This document shows, one piece after another, positions 34,346 through 50,480 of a stretch of 64,000 bases of DNA. The notes beneath the pieces were generated by a model that did not search any database, was not told where the DNA came from, and saw only the letters and a list, made by a program, of their open reading frames with translations. Each line of letters opens with the position of its first letter. Position 1 is the stretch's first letter. Position numbers and translations under genes: made by a program. This DNA is from Ailanthus altissimus (lineage: Eukaryota > Streptophyta > Magnoliopsida > Sapindales > Simaroubaceae): NCBI GenBank assembly GCA_946807835.1, contig OX327683.1, positions 19,411,001-19,475,000 of the forward strand, in the 5' to 3' direction.

Positions 34346-35922
34346 CATGGTGTGACCGTTAGGTGTCGCTAGGTATGGTCTGATGCTTATAGAGTTCGGT
34401 GTGTACAAATATGGGATCTATCAGCTCACATAGGGAGTTAGATATCCAGATGCTTCGATACTCTATCTCAAAAAGTCTTGTGGCCACAAGCATTAATCCC
34501 GGGAAAAAGTTTTCGTTAGGGTGGAACAATATGGCAAAGGAATTTGCACATATTATTCAGTAAGATACAAGTCTGGGGATATAGATGTAGATGCGCACAT
34601 GGGAATTTGATGGTGATATCTATATCCCCGTACATCCAGGATATCATGACTGTAGGACTATACATATGCGTTGTGACCTCAGCTTGGATGGTCGATGCGT
34701 TGATTTGTATTTCTGTGACGTGTGAATAGAGCAATGTTCACGGACTTATGAAATAGTTCCATTTGACGAATCAGGTATGGACGTATGAAGTCTTGTGATA
34801 TGGAGTGTACTTGTTGTGCACTGGAGCAACGTACTAGATTAAATTGTTTAATCCAGTTTTATCTAGCACAACCACGAAAATGAGTGCATGTCTGTATTTA
34901 AGGGTTAAATATTATAATTAGTCAATAATTGTTATTTGCTAATTGTATAATGACACGTGACGTATTGAAAACCCTCGATTAAGTTTACCCAAGTATGAGA
35001 TTTGGTGGGACCTGCTAAGAGGTATACTTGATAATCATTTATGAGCGATAAAATGGTCATTTCACACAATGATTATTTAATTATTAAATAATCATGAATA
35101 TCTCATTATTATATATTATTTTATTATATAATATTATTATATTACATAATGCAATATAGTTGTTATCTATTTTTTATATTATATTATTATTTATTTTTTT
35201 ATTCAAAAGGTGGCCATGTTTTATATTATAATATATAATATTATTTTATTATATATGAGATGTATACATATGTGTGTGAAATTCGTGGATGCAATTTAGG
35301 AAGAAATGAAATTATTTCATTTTCTTCTTAGGTGCCGAAAGAAGCAATTGTGAATTGCTTCAATTTTTCATTTTTGTGTTATTGAGGAAATTGTTTCAAT
35401 TTTATATTGTTGTGCTTGAGAAGAAAAAATATTATTTCTAGAGCAAAATGGTGGCCAGCCAAATAGTAAGCAAAACAAATCGATATAAATCAATCTTAAG
35501 GATTAATTTCAAGTGTTGAAATTAATTCTATTGCCTGCATTTATTGGCTACCAATTACAACAACACATAAATTTATTTTATTGATCAAAGAGTTGATCAA
35601 GAAAAAAATAAATTTAAAGGGTTTAAAAGTTAAACTCAGTGCTAAATTAAGAGCTGTTGTTCTAGCTTACAAAGCCCACCGAATTGATGACTAGAACTGT
35701 CAACGAGTTGGTCTTCAGGCGGACTCCCAGGATACACGTGTAATACGTTACACGTTTCAGTGATTTTCAACCCTTTAAATATATTAATATGATTAATATA
35801 TTATTTATTGTGTTTATTGTATAATTTAATTATTCCGCAACGTTAAATATGTATGAGATATATATTTTATGCAATAAATACTATTGCATATGCATACACT
35901 CGTGTATATTAGATCCCCGACA
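33935..35922 (+). mobile_element. Family T LTR-like repeat, copy 3 (5'-truncated)
   Basis: From about 34200 it aligns with the other family members (GAGTTGAGTAGTATATGTGGTCC, GGTATGGTCTGATGC, GTGTACTTGTTGTGCACTGG). The right end ...CCCCGACA at 35922 meets a gypsy gag start on the minus strand. It seems to have been inserted into, or to have bridged a deletion in, the minus-strand gypsy element, since gag, protease and half of RT are missing here. Confidence 0.7.
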
Positions 35923-36090
35923 CTAATAGCTACCCTTCTCTATTAGGTTCCTTCATTATCTCTGGTACTAATGGAGATCTCAAATCAACTATAAGTTTCG
36001 TGCGAGGTTGGCTACGTGGATGAATAATGAAAATCTAATAAATTCTTTAAAATGTCTCTAACATGCATAAACCGCATTCTAATACCAAAT
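35923..36090 (-). pseudogene. Gypsy gag start and Met-tRNA primer site
   Basis: The minus strand shows TTTGGTATTAGAATGC (36089-36074), a changed Met-tRNA primer site, next to the LTR end at 36091. About 70 bp on, a frame reads PRSQPRTKLIVDLRSPLVPEIMKEPNREG then a stop, resembling the basic N-terminus of gypsy gag. It probably belongs to the same element as the pol fragment at 30870-33934. Confidence 0.6.
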
Positions 36091-38004
36091 TAACAGGACC
36101 TAACCCGAGCCCTCTTCAAAAGTTAAGACAGATTCTATAATGACATGGGACTAACATACTTTTCACTCATTGCATTTGATACAATGAGACTACGTGCCTC
36201 AACAAACATGTACACCTGTACATGTATATACAAAATATAACAGCTCATGCAATTATGTGTGTCATGGATTAACCTCAAAATGTAAAGATTATATCACATC
36301 ACATATATCCTTACGACAACCTAGGAATAATAAGGGAAAATAAGAAAAATAGTGAGCTTGTGGCTCAGTGAGTGGACAATATAAAAATATTATATAATTT
36401 ATATACACTGTAAATAATAGCTTTTTATATTAATTTAATAATAAATAATATTATATATAGTGTACACATATAAATTAATATTATAAATAATGATGAAATT
36501 GTATATTGAATAATCAATAAACTTATACTAAAAACTTGAGCTATCATAAAATCTATATTAAAATTGAAAATCATAACATAATACTGAAAATCTGAAAATC
36601 TAAATTGGAAATTTTAGGAAGTTAGTTGGGTAGTTAGATTTCTACTCAGTGTTTCAGCGGGTAATAGTTTTATAATATTAGAATATTTATAATACATATC
36701 GGTACTAATGATGTATTTTTATACCTTATGATATAGAAGGTGTGCTGATAGTGGGTAGATATTAGAATTCAGACCCAGCTCAGGATTAGCCCACTTTCGT
36801 GAATGGATAACTATATATATTTTATATATTTTTAATACAATCATTTATGATTAAATTACGCGTTATCAGATTGAATCATGATTTATTTTAGGCAGATAAA
36901 TATTTATGCTATTTAGTATATTCAGAAATATTTTAAAATTTATTATAGTATAATTTATGATTACGTTCAGTACAAAAATATTTATTTTAGAAAATTATGC
37001 TTTCATGATATTATATAGTAATAGTTTTTGAACCACCACATACGTACCCTTTCCTTTAGTGTAGTTTCTCTGCGTATGCGTTAAACCAGTTTAGTTTGCT
37101 CTACTTGAGCGACGTAACATTCTGCCGGGTTAGACCAGCTCAGATCCCCTGCTCTGCTTGTGCGTGAGTTACTTTGTCAGGTTAGACTTTTTTCTCGGGT
37201 ACAAGTTTGGTGTGGTTTTCAATGTATATGTATATGTTTCCAGAGCTATGTTACATATATTCAATTTGATAATAGATTTTATTATGGTTTATGCTTCTAG
37301 ATTTTTAGATCCCTAGTATTATATTATGATTTTAGTTTTAGTACAAATTTTAATGACAACTTATATTTTAGTACAAGTTTATTGACTACTCAATATATAG
37401 TTTCATGATTATTTTATCTTACAGATTTATACGTGTACAATACATATAAAGTATATAATATTTTTAGATTATATCCACTCACTAAGCCACAAACTCACCC
37501 TTTTCCTATTTTTCCCATATTGTCACAAGAATTCGTGTTGTGTGATATAGTCATCACATTTTGAGGTTGGTCCACGACACGCATTGCTGCATAAGTGTCT
37601 CAGTCTGTGTATTTGTATATCATTTTGTAGATTAGAATACATGTGTACACTTTTTGTTGAAGCAGGTGGTCTCATTATATTATATGTATAAGTAAAGAGT
37701 ATGTTAATTCTACGTCATCGCAGGATCTATTTTGATTCTCAAAGAGGGCTCGTGTCGAGACCACTTCAAAATGTGTATAACAAAAAGTGTACACATTTTG
37801 AGATTGGCCCATGACACGCATAGCTGCATAAATGTCTCAGTCTGTGTATTTATATATCTTTTTGTATATTAGAATACATGTGTATACTTTTTATTGAAGC
37901 AGGTAGTCTTATTATATTAAATGTATAAATAAAGAGTATGTTAATTCTACATCATCGCAGAATCCGTTTTTATTCTCAAAGAGGGCTCGAGTCGAGCCCT
38001 GTCA
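36091..38004. mobile_element. Two gypsy LTR fragments in head-to-head inverted arrangement
   Basis: 36091-36620 is the last part of a Tekay/Del-like LTR on the minus strand (TAACAGGACCTAACCCGAGCCC ... AGTGAGCTTGTGGCTCAGTG). 36600-38004 is a plus-strand LTR that runs from the middle to the end, so its part at about 37290-37760 is the inverted partner of 36100-36620. The plus fragment ends with a 237-bp tandem duplication. Together they form a large imperfect palindrome 3.7 kb downstream of the protease gene's end. Confidence 0.72.
37556..38004. repeat. 237-bp tandem duplication of an LTR end
   Basis: 37556-37792 and 37793-38004 are direct copies starting ACATTTTGAGRTTGGYCC and containing CGCATNGCTGCATAA and TCTCAAAGAGGGCTCG. 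The second copy is slightly shorter and diverged by roughly a tenth. Confidence 0.9.
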
Positions 38005-38133
38005 TAAATGGTATATCATATTCATATTTAATTGAGGCTTATCAACAACTTGTCGTGTGACTAAAAATATGATCATTTTGTCTTCTTATCAGTTCATATT
38101 CCTTGAAAATTCGGATTACTCGATATTTATAAT
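38005..38133. repeat. 130-bp duplicated segment, copy 2
   Basis: It matches 25095-25224 in the same orientation. It lies between the end of the gypsy LTR at 38004 and the 3' flank of the subtilase gene. It contains no ORF. Confidence 0.85.
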
Positions 38134-38332
38134 TGATACAAAAGCTTGAATACATAATGATTTTACATGTACGGAAATCACTAGGAATTGAACTAATGGC
38201 CAGAGAATTACAATATACTCCACGTCCGAAATCATACGTGCTTAATTTTCATATCAACCTTATTATATTTCATACATAACTATGCCTTTATTTTTCATAA
38301 AATCTCATATATGTACCTTGAAATTTTATGAT

Positions 38333-42105
<3,773 letters not shown>

Positions 42106-42145
42106 TTTAGCAGACGCAGTGCTTGAGGCAAGCATTATAAAAGTG

Positions 42146-42153
42146 CTTTTATA
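42146..42153 (-). promoter_or_regulatory. TATA box of the subtilase gene
   Basis: The minus strand reads TATAAAAG, 41 bp before the chosen start codon at 42105. With transcription expected 25-30 bp downstream, the leader would be only about 10-20 nt. The pseudogene copy keeps a similar TATAAAAA at the matching place (about 52890). Confidence 0.65.
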
Positions 42154-43629
42154 GATGTACCTAGTCAAGAACAATGTTTTTTTTTCTTTTTTCTAACGTT
42201 GACAAGTTTTGCATGATAATAATAAGAATAATGATCGTGGAAATTCTCAAAAGAAGACTTAATCAACACGAGGTACTTGGTTGAACAACCAGACGTTCAA
42301 TTTTATTTTTTATTTTGAAAGAAGCATGCGTTCAATTTTGATGATGCCTTGGACATTCTTTTGGTAGCAATATTTTTCATATTTATTCGCATTAGAATTT
42401 TCTCCCAATTTAATTTAATTTATATTTGAATTTTTTAATATAGTATTTTCTATTAATTATATATGGTAAATATTTATTTTTTAATTATTTTTTATCATTT
42501 ACTAACTTTAATTGTATCAATATAAAATTAGATAATAAATAAAATTAAATGAGAATTATGATCTATTAGAAAATCTTATTAATTAAAAAGTCAAATAAGA
42601 GAATAGGCATTATCTTTGCTGCTTCATCAACGAATAGCTCAACTACAGCTTTTAATTTTTCTTTTTCTTTCATGATTTCAACCCATTAATATCTATTCCG
42701 TTTCTTTCACACACAAAAAAAAAAAAAAAAAAGGAAAACTTATATCTATTGCGTCTACGAATTATTATTGCACAACTTTGAATGCGATTGCAACAAATGG
42801 GTTAACTATAAATATATTATTATCAATTTTCTTATTGTTGGCATCCTATTCCTATTAAGCAAATTGTTTGGGCAATTTTGAATGACTGTGATATGATAAA
42901 ATTTTATTAGTTACATTTAGGGATGGCATTTAGGATAAATACTTTTAAATTTGTATTTTCATTTATTTAAAAAAAATAAAATATTAAATCATTTTTAAAT
43001 TTATTGCGGATTTGAAGTTTTATTATCAAGCCCGCTCTTAAATATGTACTTCTTACCAAATTCGTAATAGGTTATAAGCAGATTTTATTATCATGTCATA
43101 AATTTAAATTCAATAAAAAAAATTCCATCAAAGTTAAACTCATTTCAAAGTTAAAATTAATAATAACAATTTATAAATAGTTAACACGAACAATAGACAA
43201 CATAATTTAAAAAAAATAACACACTTAAACAAAATTAATTTTTCTTAGACTTGATTCAAAATTTAAGAACACTCTTATAAATAAATTTATATTGGTATAA
43301 TATAGTTTTAAAATAAGTCAACCTATCAACTAGTTAAGTCAATAACATATTAAACATTAAAAGAGTAAAACAAAATGGCTATCAATTGAAGAAAATAAAA
43401 TAAAAAAAGTTAAACAAAATAATTATCAGTCTCCATCATACGAAAAAAATAAATAAATAAAGTTAAACAAAAAATAATCCATCTATCTTAAAATATTTAT
43501 ATTATTCATTAAGTAATGTAATATAGTAAGATGAATATTAAAGAGAAATCAAAACATATCATTTGATATTAAAATTGTGAGAAACGTTGATTAAAAATTA
43601 TTAGGATGTGATTTGGAGAGTAAGTCAAG
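42154..43629. other. Upstream flank of the subtilase gene, AT-rich
   Basis: No ORF. 42180-42700 shows weak but ordered similarity to 54430-54800, the upstream flank of the duplicate gene: TAATCAACAYNAGGYRCTTGGT followed by AGAATARGCATTANCNTNGCTNCTTC and then a GATTTCAA line. The duplication thus included promoter DNA. 42700-43600 has poly-A runs and nothing recognised. Confidence 0.5.
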
Positions 43630-44193
43630 TGCGTTGAAGTGCGTAAGAATAAAAAACAGATGAAGAAAGTAGGTAAAAATGCGAAATTGGTCCCCAGGCA
43701 TAGGCGTCGTGGTGTCAGGTAGTGGGTGTCGCGGTGCCAAGGAGTGGGCGCTGCAGCGCCGGTGCGGGAAATAGTATCTTGTTTTGTTACATTTTTTTTT
43801 CTCTCACTTGTTTTAAGACTCCTTAAAATGACTCTAACATGTTTAAGATTAACTTAGGTCTTTCTAAAGTCTATATAAAGGCTCTCTATTGGTTTGTAAA
43901 AATATATTTATGATTATATCATTTTTTGTGATTTTTAGTGGGAGAAAAACCTTTGTTTATAAGAAAGAGTTGCATTCTTCATGAGGCTGAGAATTCTTTC
44001 TTATAAAAGGTATATTTTGTGAGTGCATTGTGATTTAATGATAAAGAATGTGATTTTAATCCGCCGTAGATATAGACAAATTGTCAAACCACATAAATTT
44101 GTGTATGCTTTCTCCTACTCTTCTCTCTCTTAGTTTTCTTAATTGCTTGTTCCTGCATTATATTACTTGGGATATCTGCTTCTTACTTTAACA
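43630..44193 (+). mobile_element. Copia LTR, plus orientation (sister of 5415-6034)
   Basis: It begins TGCGTTGAAGTGCGTAAG and ends near ...TACTTTAACA. It has a GC-rich tract with GTCGTGGTGTC, GTCGCGGTGCC and GCGCTGCAGCGCC at 43695-43770 and a TATA box CTATATAAAGG at 43871, followed by CTCTCTATTGGTTTGTAAA, as in the minus-strand LTR of the first copia element. No primer site or gag follows, so it is a solo or broken LTR; the TSD is unclear. Confidence 0.7.
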
Positions 44194-45185
44194 AAAATAA
44201 ACATTTAACAAGAATGAGCCAATAGTTTAGTGAGAATAGAGAATCAGAGATAACAAAGCTAAATGATAATGTTTGTATAACAAGTGCAAAAAGAATAATT
44301 GATAGATTGAAGAAGAGATAAAAATCGTTATTTTAATTTTTCATTTAGGGCTACAAGAAAAGCAACATTGTTTGGAATTCTTTTTAGAAAAATAAAAATA
44401 ATATAAATATCCATAGATACCCTAATGGATAACCACATGATATTTTACCAAAACTATACACGTACCAAACTCATTGCGGTTTTAACTTTGTATACTGAAT
44501 CTATCCTAAACCTACTTTAAGCCTTACTAAATCCTTTTCAATAGGGGCAAGTTCTAGTGAATTTGTGGGTTATTTTGTCATTCTTAGTTACATTGATTCT
44601 GCTGTGATTTTACAAGTTATATGAATAATACGATATAGTCTCAGATGATGGATCTCACCCTTTCGCCTTGCTAAGTTAGAGAGTAAGGTCTATTAAGCCT
44701 CTAAAAATTCTTGGAGTCCAAAAAATCTAAAGTTATAAATTTGTTCTGCATTCTTGAGTAAAAGGAATTTTTACGGATAAAATCAGTCTTAAACTATGAA
44801 ATGTGTAAGAGATGAGTTTATACATTAAATAATTAAAGAAATGTGTTGCTATAATATGTTTAAAGAATATTATGGATGTTATAGACTTATTTGAGATATG
44901 TGGCATGTGATGTAAGTCAAGAGTTTTAAGTCATAGGAATCCTAATTTTGTAGGTTTGAGAGAACTTGCTTCTTAAACTTTATGTGTATGGATTGAATTT
45001 AGATTTGAAGGATCTTAAACCTTGAAACAAATGTAGAACAGTTGTGTTTTACTTGTGTCTTTGTGAAGAACGTAAAGAAGAAGCTAATAATAAAATGTCA
45101 TATTTGAGTTAGAGAAAATATAATAGTCCAAAAGTTATGTTTTAGGCATGTAAGGAGGTTTTTATAGGATTGGAATTTTTTACCT
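44194..45185. other. Unassigned stretch
   Basis: No convincing ORF or element ends. It lies between a copia LTR and a minus-oriented gypsy LTR and may be decayed gypsy leader sequence, but I cannot show that. Confidence 0.35.
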
Positions 45186-46600
45186 ACAAGACCTGACTCG
45201 AGCCCTCCTTAGAGGCGAATCTTGTGATGACATAGGACTAACATACATCTTATATAACTAAGTTATGTGCCTTAATAAAAATATACACATGTAGACACTT
45301 ATATAAAATATAACAACTCATATAACTATGTATGTCATAGGTTAACCTTAAAATGTAAAAATGTATCGCATTGCGTGAATTCTTGCAATAACTAAAAGAA
45401 ATTGAGAAAATAGAAAAAAATAGTGAGCTTATAACTCAGTGAGTGAACGTAATTAGAAAATATCGTATATCGTATATGTACTGTAAATAATAACTTCTTA
45501 ATAATAAGTTACTAATAAATAATACCATATGTAATGCACACATACAAATTTGTAATACAAAATAATTATGAAATTGTATACTGAGTAATCAATAAACTTG
45601 TACTAAAAATATAAACTATTATAAAATTTGTATTAAAGTTGAAAATTATAATATAACATTTAGAATAAATGTATAATGTATAGATATTGAAAACTATACC
45701 AAACTTGTACGTAAGAAAAAATGTCTAACCTAACATATTAACTAAAACACAAGTAGAGTGGGGTGATTTGATCTAGTCTAACTGACAAAATTATTGTATT
45801 GCTCAAGTAAAGCAAACTAAACTGGTCTAACACATGCAAAGAATAAACTATACAAAAGAGAAGACTACTGTATAATATTGTGAAAGCTAATTATTCTGAA
45901 TTAAATATTTATATATTTAACGTAATCATAAACTATGTTATAATAAATTCTAAAAGAATTCTAAATTTAACTAATTAGTATAAATATTTATTTGTCAAAA
46001 AATAAATAATAGAAATAAAAGAAATCTAATAATGTATAATTAAATCATAAACTATTATATTAAAAATATAATATATATATATGTGTGTGTGTATGTGTAT
46101 GTGTATAAGTATTCACTCATAAGAGTGTGCTAATTCTGAGTTGGGTTGGGAATATAGGATCTATCGATTACTAGTACTCATCTTAATTCAAGGTGTAAAA
46201 ATATATCATTAGAATTGATATATGTCATAAATACTAAAAACATAAACATTTTAACATTATAAAATTATTACCTGTTAAATCACTAAATATAAATCTAATT
46301 ACCCAAATGTATTTCCTATAAATTTCTTTTTCTTTCTTTTTTCTTTCGATTTCGTTCTTCTTTCTTTCTTTTTCCCTTTTCTTTCTTTTCTCTTTTCCCG
46401 TTGTTTATGTTAAATGCTTTTGTTTCTTCTCGACTTAAATAAGGCAAAAATGAAGCAATTCATCTTCTGTATATAATAAATTTGGCCGCCCATGAGACCC
46501 CAATCCCAAATAGCTGCTTGAATAAAATTAAATTTCTTTTTTTAAAAACTAATTTCAAATTATGCCTCATGTATTAGATATACTAAGTCAATATTCTTTA
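45186..46600 (-). mobile_element. LTR of the Tekay/Del-like gypsy family, minus orientation
   Basis: The minus strand ends ...GGGCTCGAGTCAGGTCTTGTA at 45186. AATAGTGAGCTTATAACTCAGTGAGTG at about 45419 is the inverted form of the family landmark. The purine leader appears as a pyrimidine run at 46320-46395, and a TATTTAAG box lies near 46437 (minus). The outer U3 end is not sharp. A (TA)n/(TG)n microsatellite lies at 46070-46112. Confidence 0.7.
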
Positions 46601-47721
46601 TTTGACCCCTTATCTTCTTAGCATCTAGCTTATTTAATAAAATTTATCTTTACTAAAAGAAAATTATGAATTTAATAAATAAAAAAGATAATATACCGAT
46701 TTTATTTTGAATAAAAGACTATTATGTCAATTAGTTACCATATCAAATAAGAAAGTTATCTATTCTAGTTTTAAAAGGATTTTAAGAGTCAAAGAGTACC
46801 TTTATTAGACTTATGTTTCTCCATTAGTCTTAGTAATAAACTTTACCATTGTCTTTAACTTAAGGGTCCGCATGTTGGTATTTATGAGTGTATTTTAAAT
46901 AAACAAATATAAATTATAGTATTAAAGTAAAGAGAAAGAGCGGAGAATAAAAATAAAGTGAAGGGTAACACCCAAGTTGAAGTAGACTTGGGTGTCACGA
47001 TGAGCCAATCACTGGAGTGGGCACTGCAACGCCCAATCGGGCCAATTTACAATTATTACTGTTGAGCGTTGTGGCATTAGGAATTGGAAATGTGATTCTT
47101 GAAAAAGTCATCTAACCCTTCCAATGGGTGTGGCCTTTTAAATGAGTGTTGTGTCTCTCCAAGAGACACATTAACTCGGCACACTTTATTTAATTAATCT
47201 AACATCTCTTCTTTATTTTTGATCTAAAATTCTCTTTATTTATCAACTACATTTTTGCAACTTTTAATTGTCATTGAATCCTAGAATTATCATATCATTC
47301 AAATCCTACTGCAACTTGATTAATATTATTTTAGAGGTAGAAATAATTTTAAGAATAATGCCTAACACGCCTTAACATTAAATTCATCACTTGTTGTATC
47401 TTTTGATTATACACATATCCTATTTAAACCTTACTGCACCTTGATTAATATCATTGTAAGGGTAGAAATAGTTTTAAAAATAGTGCCTAACACACTTAGA
47501 CATTAAATTCAACAACCCCCACAATAATTTTAAGAATAGTGTCTAACACACTTAAACATTAAATTCATTGCTTGTTGTATCTTTTGATTATACGTATATC
47601 CCACGTACTTTTTACCAACACCGCATCTTTTAGGTCTTTTGGTGGCTCCTAATGGGTGGCCAACCAATTTGGCTGGCACCCTGGGTGCCATATTTTAGGT
47701 CTTAAAAATAAGGTTTACCCG
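46601..47721. other. Transposon-like debris with a tandem repeat
   Basis: 46930-47200 carries a GGGTGTCACGATGAGCC / GGGCACTGCAACGCCC tract like the U3 motifs of the copia LTRs here, so it may be an LTR remnant. No gene is visible. Confidence 0.4.
47308..47610. repeat. About 125-bp imperfect tandem repeat, two and a half units
   Basis: Units start ACTGCAMCTTGATTAATAT at 47308 and 47433, and a third, partial unit starts near 47521. Each has a TAACAC...CATTAAATTCA line; two keep TTGTTGTATCTTTTGATTATAC. Confidence 0.8.
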
Positions 47722-48508
47722 ACAGAAATTGGTTGACTCGGCAACTGCCTTTCCATTTGTTAGGGGGTGGACCAAATCCTTGGTTACTAAAGCTATCAGA
47801 CTCTAACCAAATTCCAGTATCAAACACTCCAACGGTGATATCTCTTTCAACCGTTGTTACCCTTTGAACTTGTTAGGAAACCCTAGGAAATCCCATGACC
47901 TTATTATGTGAAGCTTTCTCTTTCTGCTTCGAAATACGGATACTATGCCTCTCAGTCCTACTATATATTAAAAATTATATTTAATTACTGACTCTTTATT
48001 CTTAGAAAAATATGATAAGTACCTTCATAATTCAATTGAAAAAAGAAAAATTATGTTCACCCACCAGCAATCACTACAGCTTTTTCGTCATCTTTGCGAC
48101 AAATCCATGGACACTCTTCCTGTAGCTACGAAGTATATATTCCGAACCTATATTGTTGAAAGCATTAACATAAATTAATTGGTCAAGCTCTAGGCGTATG
48201 TCAAAGCTTAACAATTTTAATGTCATAATGATATTGTTCTTTGTATATATAAAGAATTATCAAACAATAAAAAAAAATTGTGAATTCTATTGCATTATTT
48301 ATGCAACTCTTTTGGATAGAAATTCGAATAAATTTTGTGTTATCAATTCTTCAGACAAAACATTGCAGGGACATAAGCATGAGAGAATGACATTATCATA
48401 ATGTAGTGGAACACTAATGAGTTCAGAGAAAATGAGTTAGACAAAAATGAAATATGCATAGATATATTACTTGCCAATGACTTGTCGTAGCATGCTCATG
48501 TGTAGGGA

Positions 48509-48709
48509 TTATTGAGGATCCTATGCCTTAATTTAAGGCCTACCATATATGCATCCATTGACCCTCAATTATAGGAGTTTGTCTAGCTGATTCTTTCATT
48601 TATTTTGTAATCAATATTTATGTGTATTTTCATTATTATTCCATCTGTAAACAAATATATATATGAAAGGCTCTCACCACTCAAAGGTAGTGGTTTTCAA
48701 ACACCCTCA
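48509..48709 (+). mobile_element. 5' LTR of the copia element
   Basis: Begins TTATTGAGGATCCTATGCC and ends ...AACACCCTCA directly before the primer site. Short for a copia LTR (about 200 bp). Confidence 0.85.
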
Positions 48710-48721
48710 TGGTATCAGAGC
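48710..48721 (+). other. Primer-binding site (initiator Met-tRNA)
   Basis: TGGTATCAGAGC, a perfect match to the usual plant Met-tRNA primer site, immediately after the 5' LTR. Confidence 0.95.
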
Positions 48722-48751
48722 ATAATTAGGATTAACATCCCACGATCCCCA

Positions 48752-49183
48752 ATGGCCTCTGATTCTTCTCCTACCCTTCTTCCCTTCAACACCATAATCC
48801 ACATGGTCACAATCAAACTCTCCTCCTCCAACTACCTTTTATGGAAAAGCCAACTTCTTCCCCTTTTTGAGAGCCAAGGTCTACTAGGTCATATGGATGG
48901 TACCCTTGAGCCGCCACCTCCATTTGATCCTCCTACCTCTGAGACACCTAATGCCAAATACTTGGCATGGAAAGCCACCGATCAACGCCTTCTAAGCCTT
49001 CTCCTCTCCTCTCTCACAGAGGAAGCCATGGCTGAAGTCGTCAGCCTCTCCACATCTTGTGAGGTCTGGACTGCTCTCGAAAATACCTTCAGCCACCGCT
49101 CTAAAGCCCGTGAAATACGCCTCAAAGATGACCTCGAACTGATGAAACGCAGCACTCGTCCAGTCACTGGTTCTTGGCAGTGA
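48752..49183 (+). pseudogene. copia gag, N-terminal part only
   Basis: ATG at 48752 opens MASDSSPTLLPFNTIIHMVTIKLSSSNYLLWKSQLLPLF, a typical copia gag start, with SCEVWTALENTFSHRSKAREIRLKDDLE further on. The frame stops at 49183. The normal C-terminal half with the CCHC knuckle is missing: the sequence jumps within about 20 bp to the protease. This points to an internal deletion fusing gag to protease. Confidence 0.88.
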
Positions 49184-49480
49184 AGCTTCAGACTAGTTCT
49201 TGGATACAGGAGCTTCGACCCATATGACTCCAGCTCACTCCACTTTAGACCAATCCACTAACTACACGGGTAAGGATTGTGTGATTGTCGGGAATGGTGC
49301 ATCCCTACCCATTACCCACACTGGTAAATTTTCCCCTTCCCCACATCTTCATCTGTTAGACGTTTTGGTTGTCCCTCACCTCACAAAAAATTCTTTTGTC
49401 CATTAGTAAATTAACATGTGATTTTCCCTTATCCATTACTTTTACTAATGAATTTTTCACTGTTCAGAATCACCAAACGG
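49184..49480 (+). pseudogene. copia aspartic protease
   Basis: The active site DTGAS is seen in FLDTGASTHMTP at about 49197-49230, preceded by a stop where the usual W stands (TGG to TAG). The rest (VGNGASLPITHTGK, HLLDVLVVPHLTKN) is open to about 49400, then a frame change leads to GAG-pre-integrase. Confidence 0.88.
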
Positions 49481-50480
49481 GAAGGGTGGTGGCAACCGGT
49501 AAACGAGATAGAGGCTTATATGTGCTAGAGTGCGGAAATTCCACTTTTATTTCTGTCCTTAAAAATAAATCCCTTCATGCTTCGTATGATTTATGGCATG
49601 CTCGCCTTGACATGTAAACCATTATGTTATCTCTTTTTTAAATAAAAAAAGACAGCTTTATCTTACCTCTTTATTACCGTCTCCTACATTATGTGATACA
49701 TGCCAACTTACAAAAAATCATCGTTTGCCTTATTCTTGTAATGAACGTCGATCGTCTAATGTTTTAGATCTTATTCATTGTGATATATAAGGTCCTTCAC
49801 TTGTAAAATGAAATTTGGGTTTTGCCTACTATGTTTTATTTATTGATGATTATTCTTGTTTCACTTGGCTTTATCCAATAAAATTCAAATTTGACTTTTA
49901 TGATACTTTTCTCCAATTTTAAAAATTTGTGGAAAATCAACATTCTGCTCATATAAAATTTTTTCAAAGTGACAGTGGTGCAGAATTTACTAGCAATTGC
50001 TTTAAAACTCATCTTCATACTTTTGGCATTCATCATCAACTTTCTTGTCCATATACTTCTGCCCAAAATGGTCGTGCAGAAGAAAACACCGTCATGTGAC
50101 TAAAACCGATATGGCCCTCCTTTTCCACTCTCACACTTCACCTCACTTCTGGGTTGACGCCTTCAGCACTGCAGCCTACATCATCAACTGTTTGCCAACA
50201 CCACTTCTTGGAGGTAAGTCCCTCTTTGAGCTTCTATATGGTTCTTCTCCGAATTATGAAAATTTTCATCCATTTGGTTGTCGTGTTTATCCTTGTTTAC
50301 GCGATTATATGCCTAACAAATTTTCCTCCCAGAGTATTCCTTGTATTTTTATGGGTTACAGCCCCTCTTATAAAGGGTTCCGTTGTCTTGACCTCGCCAC
50401 CTCTAAGATATATTTCACCCGACATGCTCAATTTGATGAGACTCACTTTTCCTTCCTCGATAAGTCTCAAGCTCAACCCA
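49481..50480 (+). pseudogene. copia integrase
   Basis: The HHCC finger reads LWHARLD...CDTCQLTKNHRLPY (49590-49730). The core has the first Asp in LIHCDI (about 49780), the second in FFQSDSGAEF (about 49960-49990) and the Glu in NGRAEE (about 50067-50085), so the DDE set can be traced. At least two stops and a frameshift near 50085 disrupt it. From 50100 a long open stretch (HTSPHFWVDAFSTAAYIINCLP...CIFMGYSPSYKGFRC) is the C-terminal part. Confidence 0.88.

Noticed and set aside
42106..42135. Upstream start codon of the subtilase (adds MLASSTASAK)
   Set aside because: It lies only 11 bp from the TATA box, too close to be within the transcript; the inner start gives a normal signal peptide.
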